From Tatumella sp. JGM118 (GTDB lineage Bacteria > Pseudomonadota > Gammaproteobacteria > Enterobacterales > Enterobacteriaceae): DNA of 64,000 bases. A program made the position numbers and the translations under genes. Below, one piece after another: positions 57,255 to 64,000 of the stretch (the stretch's first letter is position 1; each line of letters begins with the position of its first letter). A model generated the notes under the pieces. The model was not told where the DNA came from. It ran no database searches and saw nothing but the letters and a program-made list of their open reading frames with translations. The DNA lies in the NCBI RefSeq assembly GCF_018257515.1, contig NZ_JAERJR010000010.1, positions 1 through 64,000 of the forward strand. Direction: 5' to 3'.

Positions 57255-57686
57255 TCAAAATTCACGCTGCACCGTAATATAGCCATTAAAACGGATGGAG
57301 CACTCGTCACTATTCACAATTGAGGTCCCGATATATATGTTCCTCTTATCTGCCATTGAGGTATAGGTATATTTCACCGTCAGGTTGACTGCCTGCTGAC
57401 CGAAATAAATATCATGATAACGGTCGATACTAAGAGTGGTGACGCCAGGTCTTTTTGTGTCACGGGTATGGTCAGCGACAGTATACTGCATCGCCAGAAA
57501 ATGGCCGACCGGCACAGAACTTAATTGTTCCATTTCTGCTGCGCCTAAAACTGCATGACTGAGGCCTGTGTCCTCAGATAACTGAGAAGTCATGCCCAGT
57601 TCAACCGAAGACCCTGAAACCACACAGGGATTGCTGGCATAAGAAACCCCGGGGATCAGTATTAATAATCCGGCTAACGCGTTCAT
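57255..57686 (-). CDS. Periplasmic immunity protein of Tlde1-type pair 2 (effector broken)
   Basis: A 143-residue exported protein with signal peptide MNALAGLLILIPGVSYAS and the same framework as immunity 1 (NPCVVSGSSVELGM, EDTGL, ECSIRFNGYITVQREF). The start ATG at 57686 overlaps the effector stop as ATGA; the open frame continues upstream 45 codons only because the effector is read there in another frame. The coding sequence is intact, although its effector has a frameshift. It is closer to immunity 1 than to immunity 3. Confidence 0.82.
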   Translation of the reverse strand: MNALAGLLILIPGVSYASNPCVVSGSSVELGMTSQLSEDTGLSHAVLGAAEMEQLSSVPVGHFLAMQYTVADHTRDTKRPGVTTLSIDRYHDIYFGQQAVNLTVKYTYTSMADKRNIYIGTSIVNSDECSIRFNGYITVQREF

Positions 57687-58047
57687 TTTACAACCAGCCA
57701 GCGGTCCCCGCTTTGCCAAATCCGCTCTCTGTAAGAACGTGCCATCACGATACATCCTTTCGAGGCAGAGCCTGGTAAGGTCAGACTGTCTCCATGGATC
57801 ATAAACGCTTCCCGCCCGCACATATTATTATCGGGGTCCGGCAGTAACGGCAGTGTGAAAGGCCCTGTGGCAGAAGAAAGATAAGGCGAACCAATGCGGT
57901 ATGTACCCGAAGGTAATGGTCCCTTATTTTTAAGACATTGATAACGGTCCTGATCTTTATAACCGGGAGCACCGGCATAACGGGCACTGAACTGATAAAC
58001 CCCTCACGAAGAAATTGTCTGTCAGATATAATGTACGTCCATGTCAT
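57683..58047 (-). pseudogene. Tlde1-family effector copy 2, inactivated by a 1-nt deletion
   Basis: Starting at the ATG at 58047 the frame reads MTWTYIISDRQFLREG and then shifts. Reading on one base later gives VYQFSARYAGAPGYKDQDRY and the rest of the domain, through CGREAFMIHGDS and SASKGCIV, to a TGA that overlaps the immunity ATG. The total of 365 nt is one short of the 366 nt of each sister gene, so a single G is missing from the run GGGG (about 57999-58002). The catalytic His and Cys codons remain. It may be a true mutation, a phase-variable run or a sequencing error. Confidence 0.88.
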
Positions 58048-58407
58048 AAACACTCTCCTGAGTAAAAGTAATCAGTATCAGAATTACTTTTAAATCGATA
58101 TGTGAAAAGTGTATTTATTTGAAATAACGATCGGGGTCACAATAATAATGCAAACAATGTAGGATTTTAATTGAGCTATTGCTAAAGGGGTTACTAAGAA
58201 AAGTACGGAGGGTTAAAACAGCGGGTAGAAGGCAAAAAGTAAAAAGGACATTAAGAGAAAAAATACCGGAGATAAGAATAAAACAGAAAATTAAATATAA
58301 AATGAAATCCCCCTTACCCTGCCGGCAGATAAAAAAGGCGAAGAAATTTCAGCCCTGGGAAGTTAAGGACTGATACCCACACCAGGAGACATTAAAACAC
58401 CAGGACA
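58048..58407. other. AT-rich spacer between effector pairs 2 and 3
   Basis: This 360-bp region precedes effector 2 on the minus strand and should hold its promoter. It is A-rich on the + strand. A 64-codon TTG-initiated frame at 58179-58373 (+) is Lys/Arg-rich and looks like a by-product of the A-rich composition, not a gene. No repeat or RNA gene was recognised. Confidence 0.6.
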
Positions 58408-58842
58408 TCAGAAATCCCGTCGCTGAGTAATATACCCTGCGAATGCCACCGAACATTCATTATCATTGATAATCGAAGCCGCAATATAAACATTCGTCTT
58501 GTTATTCGGGAAATGATAGATATAACGAACCGTCTCCAGCACGGGATGCGCCTCTGTAAAGATGCGGAAATAATCATCCCGGGTAAGAATGCTTCCTCCC
58601 GGGAGCTTGCTGGCTGCCGCATAGGACGCATCCGCTAACTGGCCCGCCAGTAAATCCCCGGCCGCGACTGTAGATAACACCTTCATCACTGGAACAGGAA
58701 ATTTTCGGGTGACCAATCCGGTGTCTTTTTCGATTTGGTCTTTCAGCATGATTTCCGGTGCAGCCCCCGGAACAGCACAAGGTGTGCTGTCTGCGCAGGC
58801 GTTACCGGTAAACAGCGCAAGAATTAAAGGATAGATTTTCAT
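58408..58842 (-). CDS. Periplasmic immunity protein of Tlde1-type pair 3
   Basis: A 144-residue exported protein with a signal peptide (MKIYPLILALFTGNACADS). It shares only the skeleton of the other two immunity proteins: TPCAVPGAAPE, KDTGL, DDYFRIF, NECSVAFAGYITQRRDF. The middle part (about 45-90) differs strongly from copies 1 and 2, suggesting different effector specificity. It overlaps the effector by 4 nt. It ends at the A-rich spacer. Confidence 0.8.
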   Translation of the reverse strand: MKIYPLILALFTGNACADSTPCAVPGAAPEIMLKDQIEKDTGLVTRKFPVPVMKVLSTVAAGDLLAGQLADASYAAASKLPGGSILTRDDYFRIFTEAHPVLETVRYIYHFPNNKTNVYIAASIINDNECSVAFAGYITQRRDF

Positions 58843-59204
58843 AGAACGATTAACTCATGGTCATTACTCAGCCAGATAGCTCTGCGGTGTTGTGGATCCA
58901 TAACAATACATCCCTGCGATGCTGTGCCGGGCTCCCTGCGGCTATCGCCATGGATCATAAAAGCACTTCGTCCACACATCTGGTTAGCAGCATCCGGTAT
59001 CAGTGGCAGGGAATAATAACCTGTAGTTGAGGAGTTAACCGGGGCGGCAATCCGGTATTTTCCCGCAGGGAGAGGCCCTTTGTTAATAAGGCATTGATAC
59101 TGTGAATCATCCTTATAACCCTGAGCTCCTGCATACAAAGCAGAAAACCGATAAATACCGTTATGGAAAAACATCCGGGTACTCACCCGATACGTCCATG
59201 TCAT
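58839..59204 (-). CDS. Tlde1-family type VI effector, L,D-transpeptidase (DUF2778), copy 3
   Basis: A 121-residue protein colinear without gaps with copy 1, and without a signal peptide. The active-site His85 (AFMIHGDS) and Cys99 (TASQGCIV) are kept; the residue before the Gly is Gln instead of Lys. The ATG at 59204 follows CAGGAG, so the six-codon longer frame is not needed. It is the most upstream gene of the array on the minus strand. The 5' side (59205-59400) shows no gene. Confidence 0.88.
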   Translation of the reverse strand: MTWTYRVSTRMFFHNGIYRFSALYAGAQGYKDDSQYQCLINKGPLPAGKYRIAAPVNSSTTGYYSLPLIPDAANQMCGRSAFMIHGDSRREPGTASQGCIVMDPQHRRAIWLSNDHELIVL

Positions 59205-59401
59205 AACCACTCCTGATAACAATTAGTGAAGAAAAACCCCTACCTGAATTCACGGAGAGCACAGTACAGGAAGAAGGAAAGCTCAGGGTTAGGTCTAAAC
59301 CGGAAGTAGTATGCTGGCCGGGAGGAGAAGGGACAAAGTGCTGAAGCCGGATTTAAGAGCAGGATCACAGCTTATATCAGTAAATCAGAGGATTACATCA
59401 G

Positions 59402-59632
59402 ATGGACAGTGTGGCGGGAAAGACTCTTACAAAGGCTGAAGCCGTTGCGCAGATGGAAGGAATATCGGAAGCTACCCTGTATAACTGGCGCAATCAGAGG
59501 GTAAACCGGTGTCCGTCGCCGAAAAAAAGTGAGCAATAATCTGAAGAAGCTCGCTTTGTCGCAATAGTCGAAACCGCTACGCGTTCTGAAGTTGTGTAAG
59601 CATTCCTGCAAAAAGAACCATTCATTTTTAGA
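59402..59632 (+). pseudogene. Degenerate transposase OrfA-type fragment
   Basis: From ATG 59402 the + strand reads a 45-codon piece with the helix-turn-helix EGISEATLYNWRNQ, a hallmark of insertion-sequence transposase/helper proteins, then a stop at 59537-59539. In the same frame it continues SEEARFVAIVETATRSEV, which resembles the next conserved block of such proteins (FAVVLETAALNE type), followed by further stops. It is therefore a decayed gene. No terminal inverted repeats were found. Confidence 0.6.
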
Positions 59633-59677
59633 GATCTTCGGACATACTGAATATGTTTACTGAAGGAGGTCGCTAAA

Positions 59678-59980
59678 CGTAAAGGCCGATTTACTGAACA
59701 CCAGATTATCGCCGTTCTGAAGTCCGTTGAATGACGTAACAAGAGCGTTCGCCGCCTCACAGGGATTCATCATGTGTACGACGCCAGTAGGTAGTCCGGA
59801 GAGCAATAGGGTGACTGAATCGTTCGTTAAAACGTTCAAGCGTGACTAGGTTTATGTGAATGACCTGCCGAATGCCATGACCGTTAATGGGAGAACTGAC
59901 AGAATGGATGGAAGACTATAATAACAGGCATCCCCATGGAGGGTGAAAATGCGGTCACCAAAGGAATACATAAGTTCGTT
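59678..59980 (+). mobile_element. IS3-family insertion sequence remnant (orfA start joined to orfB end)
   Basis: RKGRFTEHQIIAVLKSVE at 59678-59730 is the typical start of IS3-family OrfA. From 59802 comes SNRVTESFVKTFKRD, a stop, VYVNDLPNAMTV, then after a shift ELTEWMEDYNNRHPH and, in another frame, MRSPKEYI: these are the last blocks of the IS3-family OrfB integrase. The middle of the element is missing and several stops and frameshifts are present, so it is inactive. It marks the left border of the AT-rich polysaccharide genes. Confidence 0.8.
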
Positions 59981-60053
59981 ACTAGGTATAAATTAACCGT
60001 ATCCGGTTTAGCGGGGAAAACTCTAAAGCATAAAAAAACGTACGAACGAGATT

Positions 60054-60095
60054 AAGGATAAGGATAAGGATAAGGATAAGGATAAGGATAAGGAT
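60054..60095. repeat. Hexanucleotide tandem repeat (AAGGAT)x7
   Basis: Seven perfect AAGGAT copies occupy 60054-60095, about 100 bp beyond the wzx stop (minus strand) and after the IS3 remnant. The unit length keeps any frame constant. The flanks are non-coding. The remaining stretch 60096-60195 is AT-rich and shows no gene. Confidence 0.95.
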
Positions 60096-60195
60096 ATATG
60101 ATTTATAACTTTTCCATTGAATTTTTATAATTAACTAAATCGTAGTGGAAACTTATGAAGATTTAGTCACCATAAATTCCCACGTAACTTATTAA

Positions 60196-61485
60196 CTATA
60201 GATATGTCCTTACATTAAAAACACTGAGATGAACTTTCAATAACTCACCTGATCTGAAGAAATAATTTAGTAATGTAGTAGATAAAACTTCAGTAATTAG
60301 CAACGAATAAACAGCACCACTCAAACCAAAATACCTAATCATAACGAAAGACAAAAGAACATTAAAAACCATCAAGACATTTGTTTTTCTCTGAAGATAA
60401 GAGTAACCATTGAAATTCATTATGTATCTTTCTGATACCGTACTCAAACCAGAAAACAAACAGATAAAAACCATTGGTATGAGAACAGTGTTAGCCTCTA
60501 TAAACTTCTGACCATATAATTGATTTATAATAAAATGACCAAAGATAACAAAAAACAACAAGCTACATAAAGATATAACAACAATTATAGATATTATTCT
60601 GGCTATAATTTTACGGGACTGGTTTATATCATTTTCTTTATAAACCTGAGTCATAAAAGAAGATATTAGTGCGTTTAAAACAAAATGGAAACTCGTCCCT
60701 AAAGTAGCGGCTACTGTGTAGATACCTAATTCATATTTAGAATGATACCCCAAGAAAATCTGGGATATTTTTGTAAAAATTTCAACAGACAAAGTATAAA
60801 AAACCAACTTCCGCCCTATTAAAACCATTGCCTTTCTAACGTAAACCTTATTTTTTTTAACTTGCTCTATATTTAAAACCCTGTACTTCCTATAGAAAAA
60901 AGTTCTTAATAAAAATGGAACCAGAGTAACCAAAACAACCGGAACACACAGATACTCAGGAGAAAGTTTAAAATAAGCTATTACATATCTAAAGAACAGA
61001 GAAACCAGAACTCCACTAACATTGCATATAGTATTAACTTTAGACTTTAATATTGCGTTAAAATAGATACTATAAACATCCTTTGTCAAAAAATACACAG
61101 CGAGACAGGAAGACAATGAGAAAATAAAAGTTAATGAGTCAGATGAAATATAAACATAGGATATCAAAAGCAAAGAAAAAACAAAGAATATTAATTCACG
61201 AGTTTTTTTTGTAGCATGAATTATTTTCTCTCCTAACTTTATATTTTTGCTTATCCTTTGAAAAATAACATCATCGGTACCGAGCATAGCAACGCTACGA
61301 ACAATAGCGAAGATAGAGGCAGCATAAGTAAGCTTACCAAAGTTAACAGGGCCTATATATTTAGCTACGAAAGATGTAACAAAAATGAGTCCAAAGATAG
61401 AAACAATTTTTTCAGACATCATCCAGAAAGAGTTTTTCAATACATGTGCGTTGCTGCTTAGCTTAGTTAATATTTTGAATTGCAT
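60196..61485 (-). CDS. Polysaccharide flippase, Wzx-like (MATE/MOP superfamily)
   Basis: A 429-residue, very hydrophobic protein with about 12 predicted helices and the start NSFWMMSEKIVSIFGLIFVTSFVAKYIGP, typical of O-antigen/exopolysaccharide flippases that move undecaprenyl-linked repeat units across the inner membrane. The coding sequence is strongly AT-rich compared with regions to the left, as usual for horizontally exchanged surface-antigen clusters. AGGA precedes the ATG. It is the last gene of the cluster in the window, downstream of the glycosyltransferases. The exact polymer cannot be told. Confidence 0.85.
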   Translation of the reverse strand: MQFKILTKLSSNAHVLKNSFWMMSEKIVSIFGLIFVTSFVAKYIGPVNFGKLTYAASIFAIVRSVAMLGTDDVIFQRISKNIKLGEKIIHATKKTRELIFFVFSLLLISYVYISSDSLTFIFSLSSCLAVYFLTKDVYSIYFNAILKSKVNTICNVSGVLVSLFFRYVIAYFKLSPEYLCVPVVLVTLVPFLLRTFFYRKYRVLNIEQVKKNKVYVRKAMVLIGRKLVFYTLSVEIFTKISQIFLGYHSKYELGIYTVAATLGTSFHFVLNALISSFMTQVYKENDINQSRKIIARIISIIVVISLCSLLFFVIFGHFIINQLYGQKFIEANTVLIPMVFICLFSGLSTVSERYIMNFNGYSYLQRKTNVLMVFNVLLSFVMIRYFGLSGAVYSLLITEVLSTTLLNYFFRSGELLKVHLSVFNVRTYL

Positions 61486-61523
61486 TTTTAGTCCTGAAAA
61501 AGTCCTTAATGAAAGCCATCTGA

Positions 61524-62438
61524 TTAAGAAATATGCTGTATTATCTGAGAGGTATATTCATCGTCATTTAAATGATTACCATCTGAAGATACCGCACCAA
61601 CTTCATTAACATTTTTTCCAGCAACAGCAGTTTTTGAACTTGCATTAGATAGCATCCACTCATACTCAATATCAATGTGGCCGGTGTCTATACATCTGAT
61701 GCCGGCTTTACTTAAATCAAAAGAAAGTATTGTTGCTGTAGGCCCCAAGGATATTAATACTATGTCATACATATTTTTATGCTCGATTATTGAATCATAA
61801 ATTTCATCATATAAATCAAATGCATTTTTATTTAATGTGGTAATTCTTAAAATACATGCCGAGGTATTTAACAAATCATTACCAACGCCAAGCTTAGTCC
61901 CGGCACCTTCAACGATTAAAACCCTCAGACCTGACAACAACCGCCTGAATTTATTGAATGCATGAGGAGCATTAAGTTTGCTTTTATAATCATTATATGG
62001 TCTGGTAACGGAGGTGTTACCAAACGTGTAAGTCCTGGAAAGTAAATTATTGTACTTATGAAAGAAGAAGGCTTTATGGAAAAACCAAAAAAGAGATGGT
62101 CCAGATTTAAAATTTTTTGTATTAAAAAACCCATCAGGCATACACACAAGACAATTTTTATTTTTCTCAACATCATTTAAAACTTCAACTAACTTATCAG
62201 ATAGCTTTTTGTTGAAGGTTTGAAAACCAATGTTTTTATAATGGAGCATTTCCAACTCCCCATCACCATATCTTGCAATAGATAGGTTTGGATTTTCAAT
62301 CAAGTAATCCAGTGTTTCATCGATTGTTAGTACCTTAACAGACTTAACCTTTCTAAATATAAATAAATACATTACAGAAGCTAAAACAAGCTTAAATGGG
62401 AATCTTAATTTCTTATAGAATTTATTAATAAAATTCAT
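61524..62438 (-). CDS. GT-D fold glycosyltransferase (DUF1792, SP_1767 family)
   Basis: A 304-residue protein with the motif SIARYGDGELEML near residues 56-68, characteristic of the DUF1792/GT-D glycosyltransferase family (first characterised for streptococcal serine-rich adhesins), and the downstream VLIVEGAGTKLGVGNDLL and IVLISLGPTATILSFDL blocks. It probably adds a sugar to the growing repeat unit. The ATG at 62438 follows GAGG; a TTG four codons upstream is less likely. It begins 1 nt after the next gene's stop. A membrane-like stretch (LVLASVMYLFIF) near the N-terminus may be an anchor. Confidence 0.75.
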   Translation of the reverse strand: MNFINKFYKKLRFPFKLVLASVMYLFIFRKVKSVKVLTIDETLDYLIENPNLSIARYGDGELEMLHYKNIGFQTFNKKLSDKLVEVLNDVEKNKNCLVCMPDGFFNTKNFKSGPSLFWFFHKAFFFHKYNNLLSRTYTFGNTSVTRPYNDYKSKLNAPHAFNKFRRLLSGLRVLIVEGAGTKLGVGNDLLNTSACILRITTLNKNAFDLYDEIYDSIIEHKNMYDIVLISLGPTATILSFDLSKAGIRCIDTGHIDIEYEWMLSNASSKTAVAGKNVNEVGAVSSDGNHLNDDEYTSQIIQHIS

Positions 62439-62439
62439 T

Positions 62440-63339
62440 TTAAACCTCAATTTTTAATGAGTCTTTCCGAAACGATCTCATATATTCGTCACTAGCTACT
62501 TTAGGTATTTTCCTTGCAAAGAAACATCTACTTTCTTTAATCTTTAAACGATCACTAGGTTGAAGTATTCTTGGATATTCCGGACCTGTTTTCCAGTCGA
62601 TATATCGCAATGAATTTGATGCTATCGTTTCATCATCAAAAAGTTTTATATCGGACCATGTCTTTATAATTGTGTGAAAAAAAACCTCATCGCAACAGTA
62701 AGAATGAATAAAAGAATCATAATACCATGTATTATTTTTTATATAATCAATTACATATTCAACGCATTGATATGACATTCCAAACCAATTACTACCCTTG
62801 TATAACTCAGGAAACTCTTTATGATGAGACAAAAAACATTTATTTCTAAAAAATAAAAATTTCAATTTATCGAAGGCTTTACTTTTTATTTTGTTATAAA
62901 TATTTTTCTTTCTTTTAAAATACCAAAAAGGGTATTTATACTTCACCCTTTCGAGGGGGTTAACATAATTATCATTTTCACTTTGAAACTCGAAAAACTC
63001 ATAGCCGGAATTATCCTTAAGGAAAACGGTTAAATCTTTCTGACTAGTTAAAGGAATATCATCTCCCGAAAGAAGAAAAAAATAATCAAATTCCAATTTA
63101 TAGGCATAGCTTAGTAATTTATAGGTAGCTTCAATTTGGCTGAACGTTCCCCAGCAAATATCGACTCTGTCCTGAAGAAAAAAAACATTATCAATATCTA
63201 TTGAAGAAAATTGTTGAAGATCTGATTTTTTATCGACATGAATAATAACCAAATTATCCTTACAACTGGATAACTCATTTACTGTATAAAGCAAGGGGTC
63301 AGTAACTTCATGACAAGTGATAGCATAGATAATTTTCAT
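62440..63339 (-). CDS. Core-2/I-branching-type glycosyltransferase (GT14 family)
   Basis: A 299-residue protein resembling bacterial members of the beta-1,6-N-acetylglucosaminyltransferase family (PF02485): MKIIYAITCHEVTDPLLYT at the start, IIHVDKKSDL, the middle FDYFFLLSGDDIPL and later GSNWFGMSYQCVEYVIDYI and CCDEVFFHTII. Related bacterial enzymes also transfer xylose, so the donor is open. The ATG at 63339 follows GGAG; the frame is open 16 codons upstream, overlapping the end of the next glycosyltransferase. It is one step in a polysaccharide repeat-unit assembly. Confidence 0.78.
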   Translation of the reverse strand: MKIIYAITCHEVTDPLLYTVNELSSCKDNLVIIHVDKKSDLQQFSSIDIDNVFFLQDRVDICWGTFSQIEATYKLLSYAYKLEFDYFFLLSGDDIPLTSQKDLTVFLKDNSGYEFFEFQSENDNYVNPLERVKYKYPFWYFKRKKNIYNKIKSKAFDKLKFLFFRNKCFLSHHKEFPELYKGSNWFGMSYQCVEYVIDYIKNNTWYYDSFIHSYCCDEVFFHTIIKTWSDIKLFDDETIASNSLRYIDWKTGPEYPRILQPSDRLKIKESRCFFARKIPKVASDEYMRSFRKDSLKIEV

Positions 63340-63355
63340 AGGAGCTCCGAAAATG

Positions 63356-64000
63356 TCACTCTTTAAAATTGTGATGTAATAGAGCATTCCATTTTTGCTT
63401 AATTAGCTCAGGATTATACATCGATGAATTACTAACAGCCCCTTGGCTTAATCTATAAAAAACATCATCTTCATTCAATAATTCTAATTTTGATATAAAT
63501 AATTCATTATCATCCATATTGATAAGAAATCCATTCTCACTATTTTTGATGACTTCTTTAGGCCCAGTAGGGCAGTCAAATGATATTGCAGGCATACCCC
63601 ATGATTGAGATTCCAGAAGCACCAATGGTAAGCCTTCGTATCTGGAGGTCATTAAAAAAACATCAGCTATATTGTAGTAATATTCAATATTATTAACTCT
63701 ACCAAGAAAGGTAATGCTATTTTCAATACCTAATTCTTTCACTTTACTTTGCAAGCTCAGCATAAGCTCACCATCACCCGCAATATAAAGCTTCCAGTCA
63801 GGATTATTAATTATAAATGCAGACCAAATATTTATTAACTTATCAAAACCTTTTTGATGACTTAATCTACCGGCAGCTAATGCTATTTTACTCCGGGTAT
63901 TCCGGATTACGCCCTGGTATTGGACCGGATTTGGGATACAAAAAGAAGTAATATTGAACGAGTTATAAATAGCTTGATCACTGGATGTTAGAAGTATGAC
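63356..64000 (-). CDS. Glycosyltransferase family 4 (GT-B), partial at right edge
   Basis: The frame is open from the window edge (64000) to the stop at 63356, giving 214 residues of the C-terminal part. The text KIALAAGRLSHQKGFDKLI, WKLYIAGDGEL, ADVFLMTSRYEGLPLVLLES and GMPAISFDCPTGPKEVI are the hallmark GT4 donor-site blocks, including the EGLPLVLLE motif with its conserved Glu. The N-terminal acceptor domain lies outside the window. The internal ATG at 63763 is not the start. It is followed 16 nt later by the GT14-type gene. Confidence 0.9.
   Translation of the reverse strand, partial: VILLTSSDQAIYNSFNITSFCIPNPVQYQGVIRNTRSKIALAAGRLSHQKGFDKLINIWSAFIINNPDWKLYIAGDGELMLSLQSKVKELGIENSITFLGRVNNIEYYYNIADVFLMTSRYEGLPLVLLESQSWGMPAISFDCPTGPKEVIKNSENGFLINMDDNELFISKLELLNEDDVFYRLSQGAVSNSSMYNPELIKQKWNALLHHNFKE

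Noticed and set aside
58179-58373. 64-codon + strand frame rich in Lys and Arg
   Set aside because: It starts with TTG without a ribosome site, its composition follows from the A-rich spacer, and it shows no domain.
1-64000. tRNA or rRNA genes
   Set aside because: I looked through the intergenic regions for tRNA-like cloverleaf arms and rRNA sequences and recognised none; small or diverged RNAs could be missed without a covariance search.

Overview
The window is a chromosomal segment of a gamma-proteobacterium of the order Enterobacterales. The gene order argA-recD-recB-recC-ppdC-ygdB-ppdB-ppdA-thyA-lgt-ptsP-rppH-mutH-ygdQ-ygdR-tas-lplT-aas-(omr sRNA)-galR-lysA-lysR is that of Escherichia coli and its relatives, and the proteins are close to their E. 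coli counterparts in length and motifs. I cannot fix the genus. Moderately high GC, a divisome PBP3 paralogue and the mixed backbone/accessory layout would suit the Erwiniaceae, but that is a guess.

Region 1 (1-24.3 kb) is housekeeping backbone: arginine entry enzyme ArgA behind two ArgR boxes, the RecBCD subunits (the protease gene ptrA, which lies between recC and recB in E. coli, is absent), four prepilin-like genes, thymidylate synthase coupled to Lgt, the nitrogen PTS enzyme I, RppH, the DnaA-reactivating locus DARS2 between rppH and mutH, MutH, YgdQ/YgdR, Tas, and the lysophospholipid recycling pair LplT/Aas.

Region 2 (24.4-35.4 kb) is an accessory block placed between aas and the omr sRNA gene. 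It holds a complete tripartite RND efflux operon (mdtA-mdtB-mdtC-like plus its own outer-membrane lipoprotein channel, an order like muxABC-opmB) and a paralogue of the division transpeptidase FtsI. Backbone resumes at an OmrA/OmrB-type sRNA, galR, lysA and lysR, with a small exported NTF2-like protein gene inserted between lysA and lysR.

Region 3 (40.0-45.9 kb) holds an AraJ/YdhP-like exporter, a CRP-controlled cellobiose/chitobiose-type PTS operon (EIIB, EIIC, EIIA, family-4 phospho-beta-glucosidase) and a frameshifted gene end that overlaps an exported orphan protein.

Region 4 (46.2-56.0 kb) makes and takes up sugar precursors: rmlBACD (dTDP-rhamnose), ugd (UDP-glucuronate), manXYZ-yobD (mannose PTS) and manA. 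Region 5 (56.3-59.2 kb) is three tandem effector/immunity pairs of the Tlde1 (L,D-transpeptidase, DUF2778) type VI secretion class; the middle effector has a 1-nt deletion while its immunity gene is intact. Degenerate transposase remnants and an AAGGAT tandem repeat separate it from region 6 (60.2-64.0 kb), a markedly AT-rich surface-polysaccharide cluster (Wzx flippase and three glycosyltransferases) that runs off the right edge. Regions 4 and 6 fit together as a split exopolysaccharide/O-antigen locus, with the toxin array sitting between its two parts.
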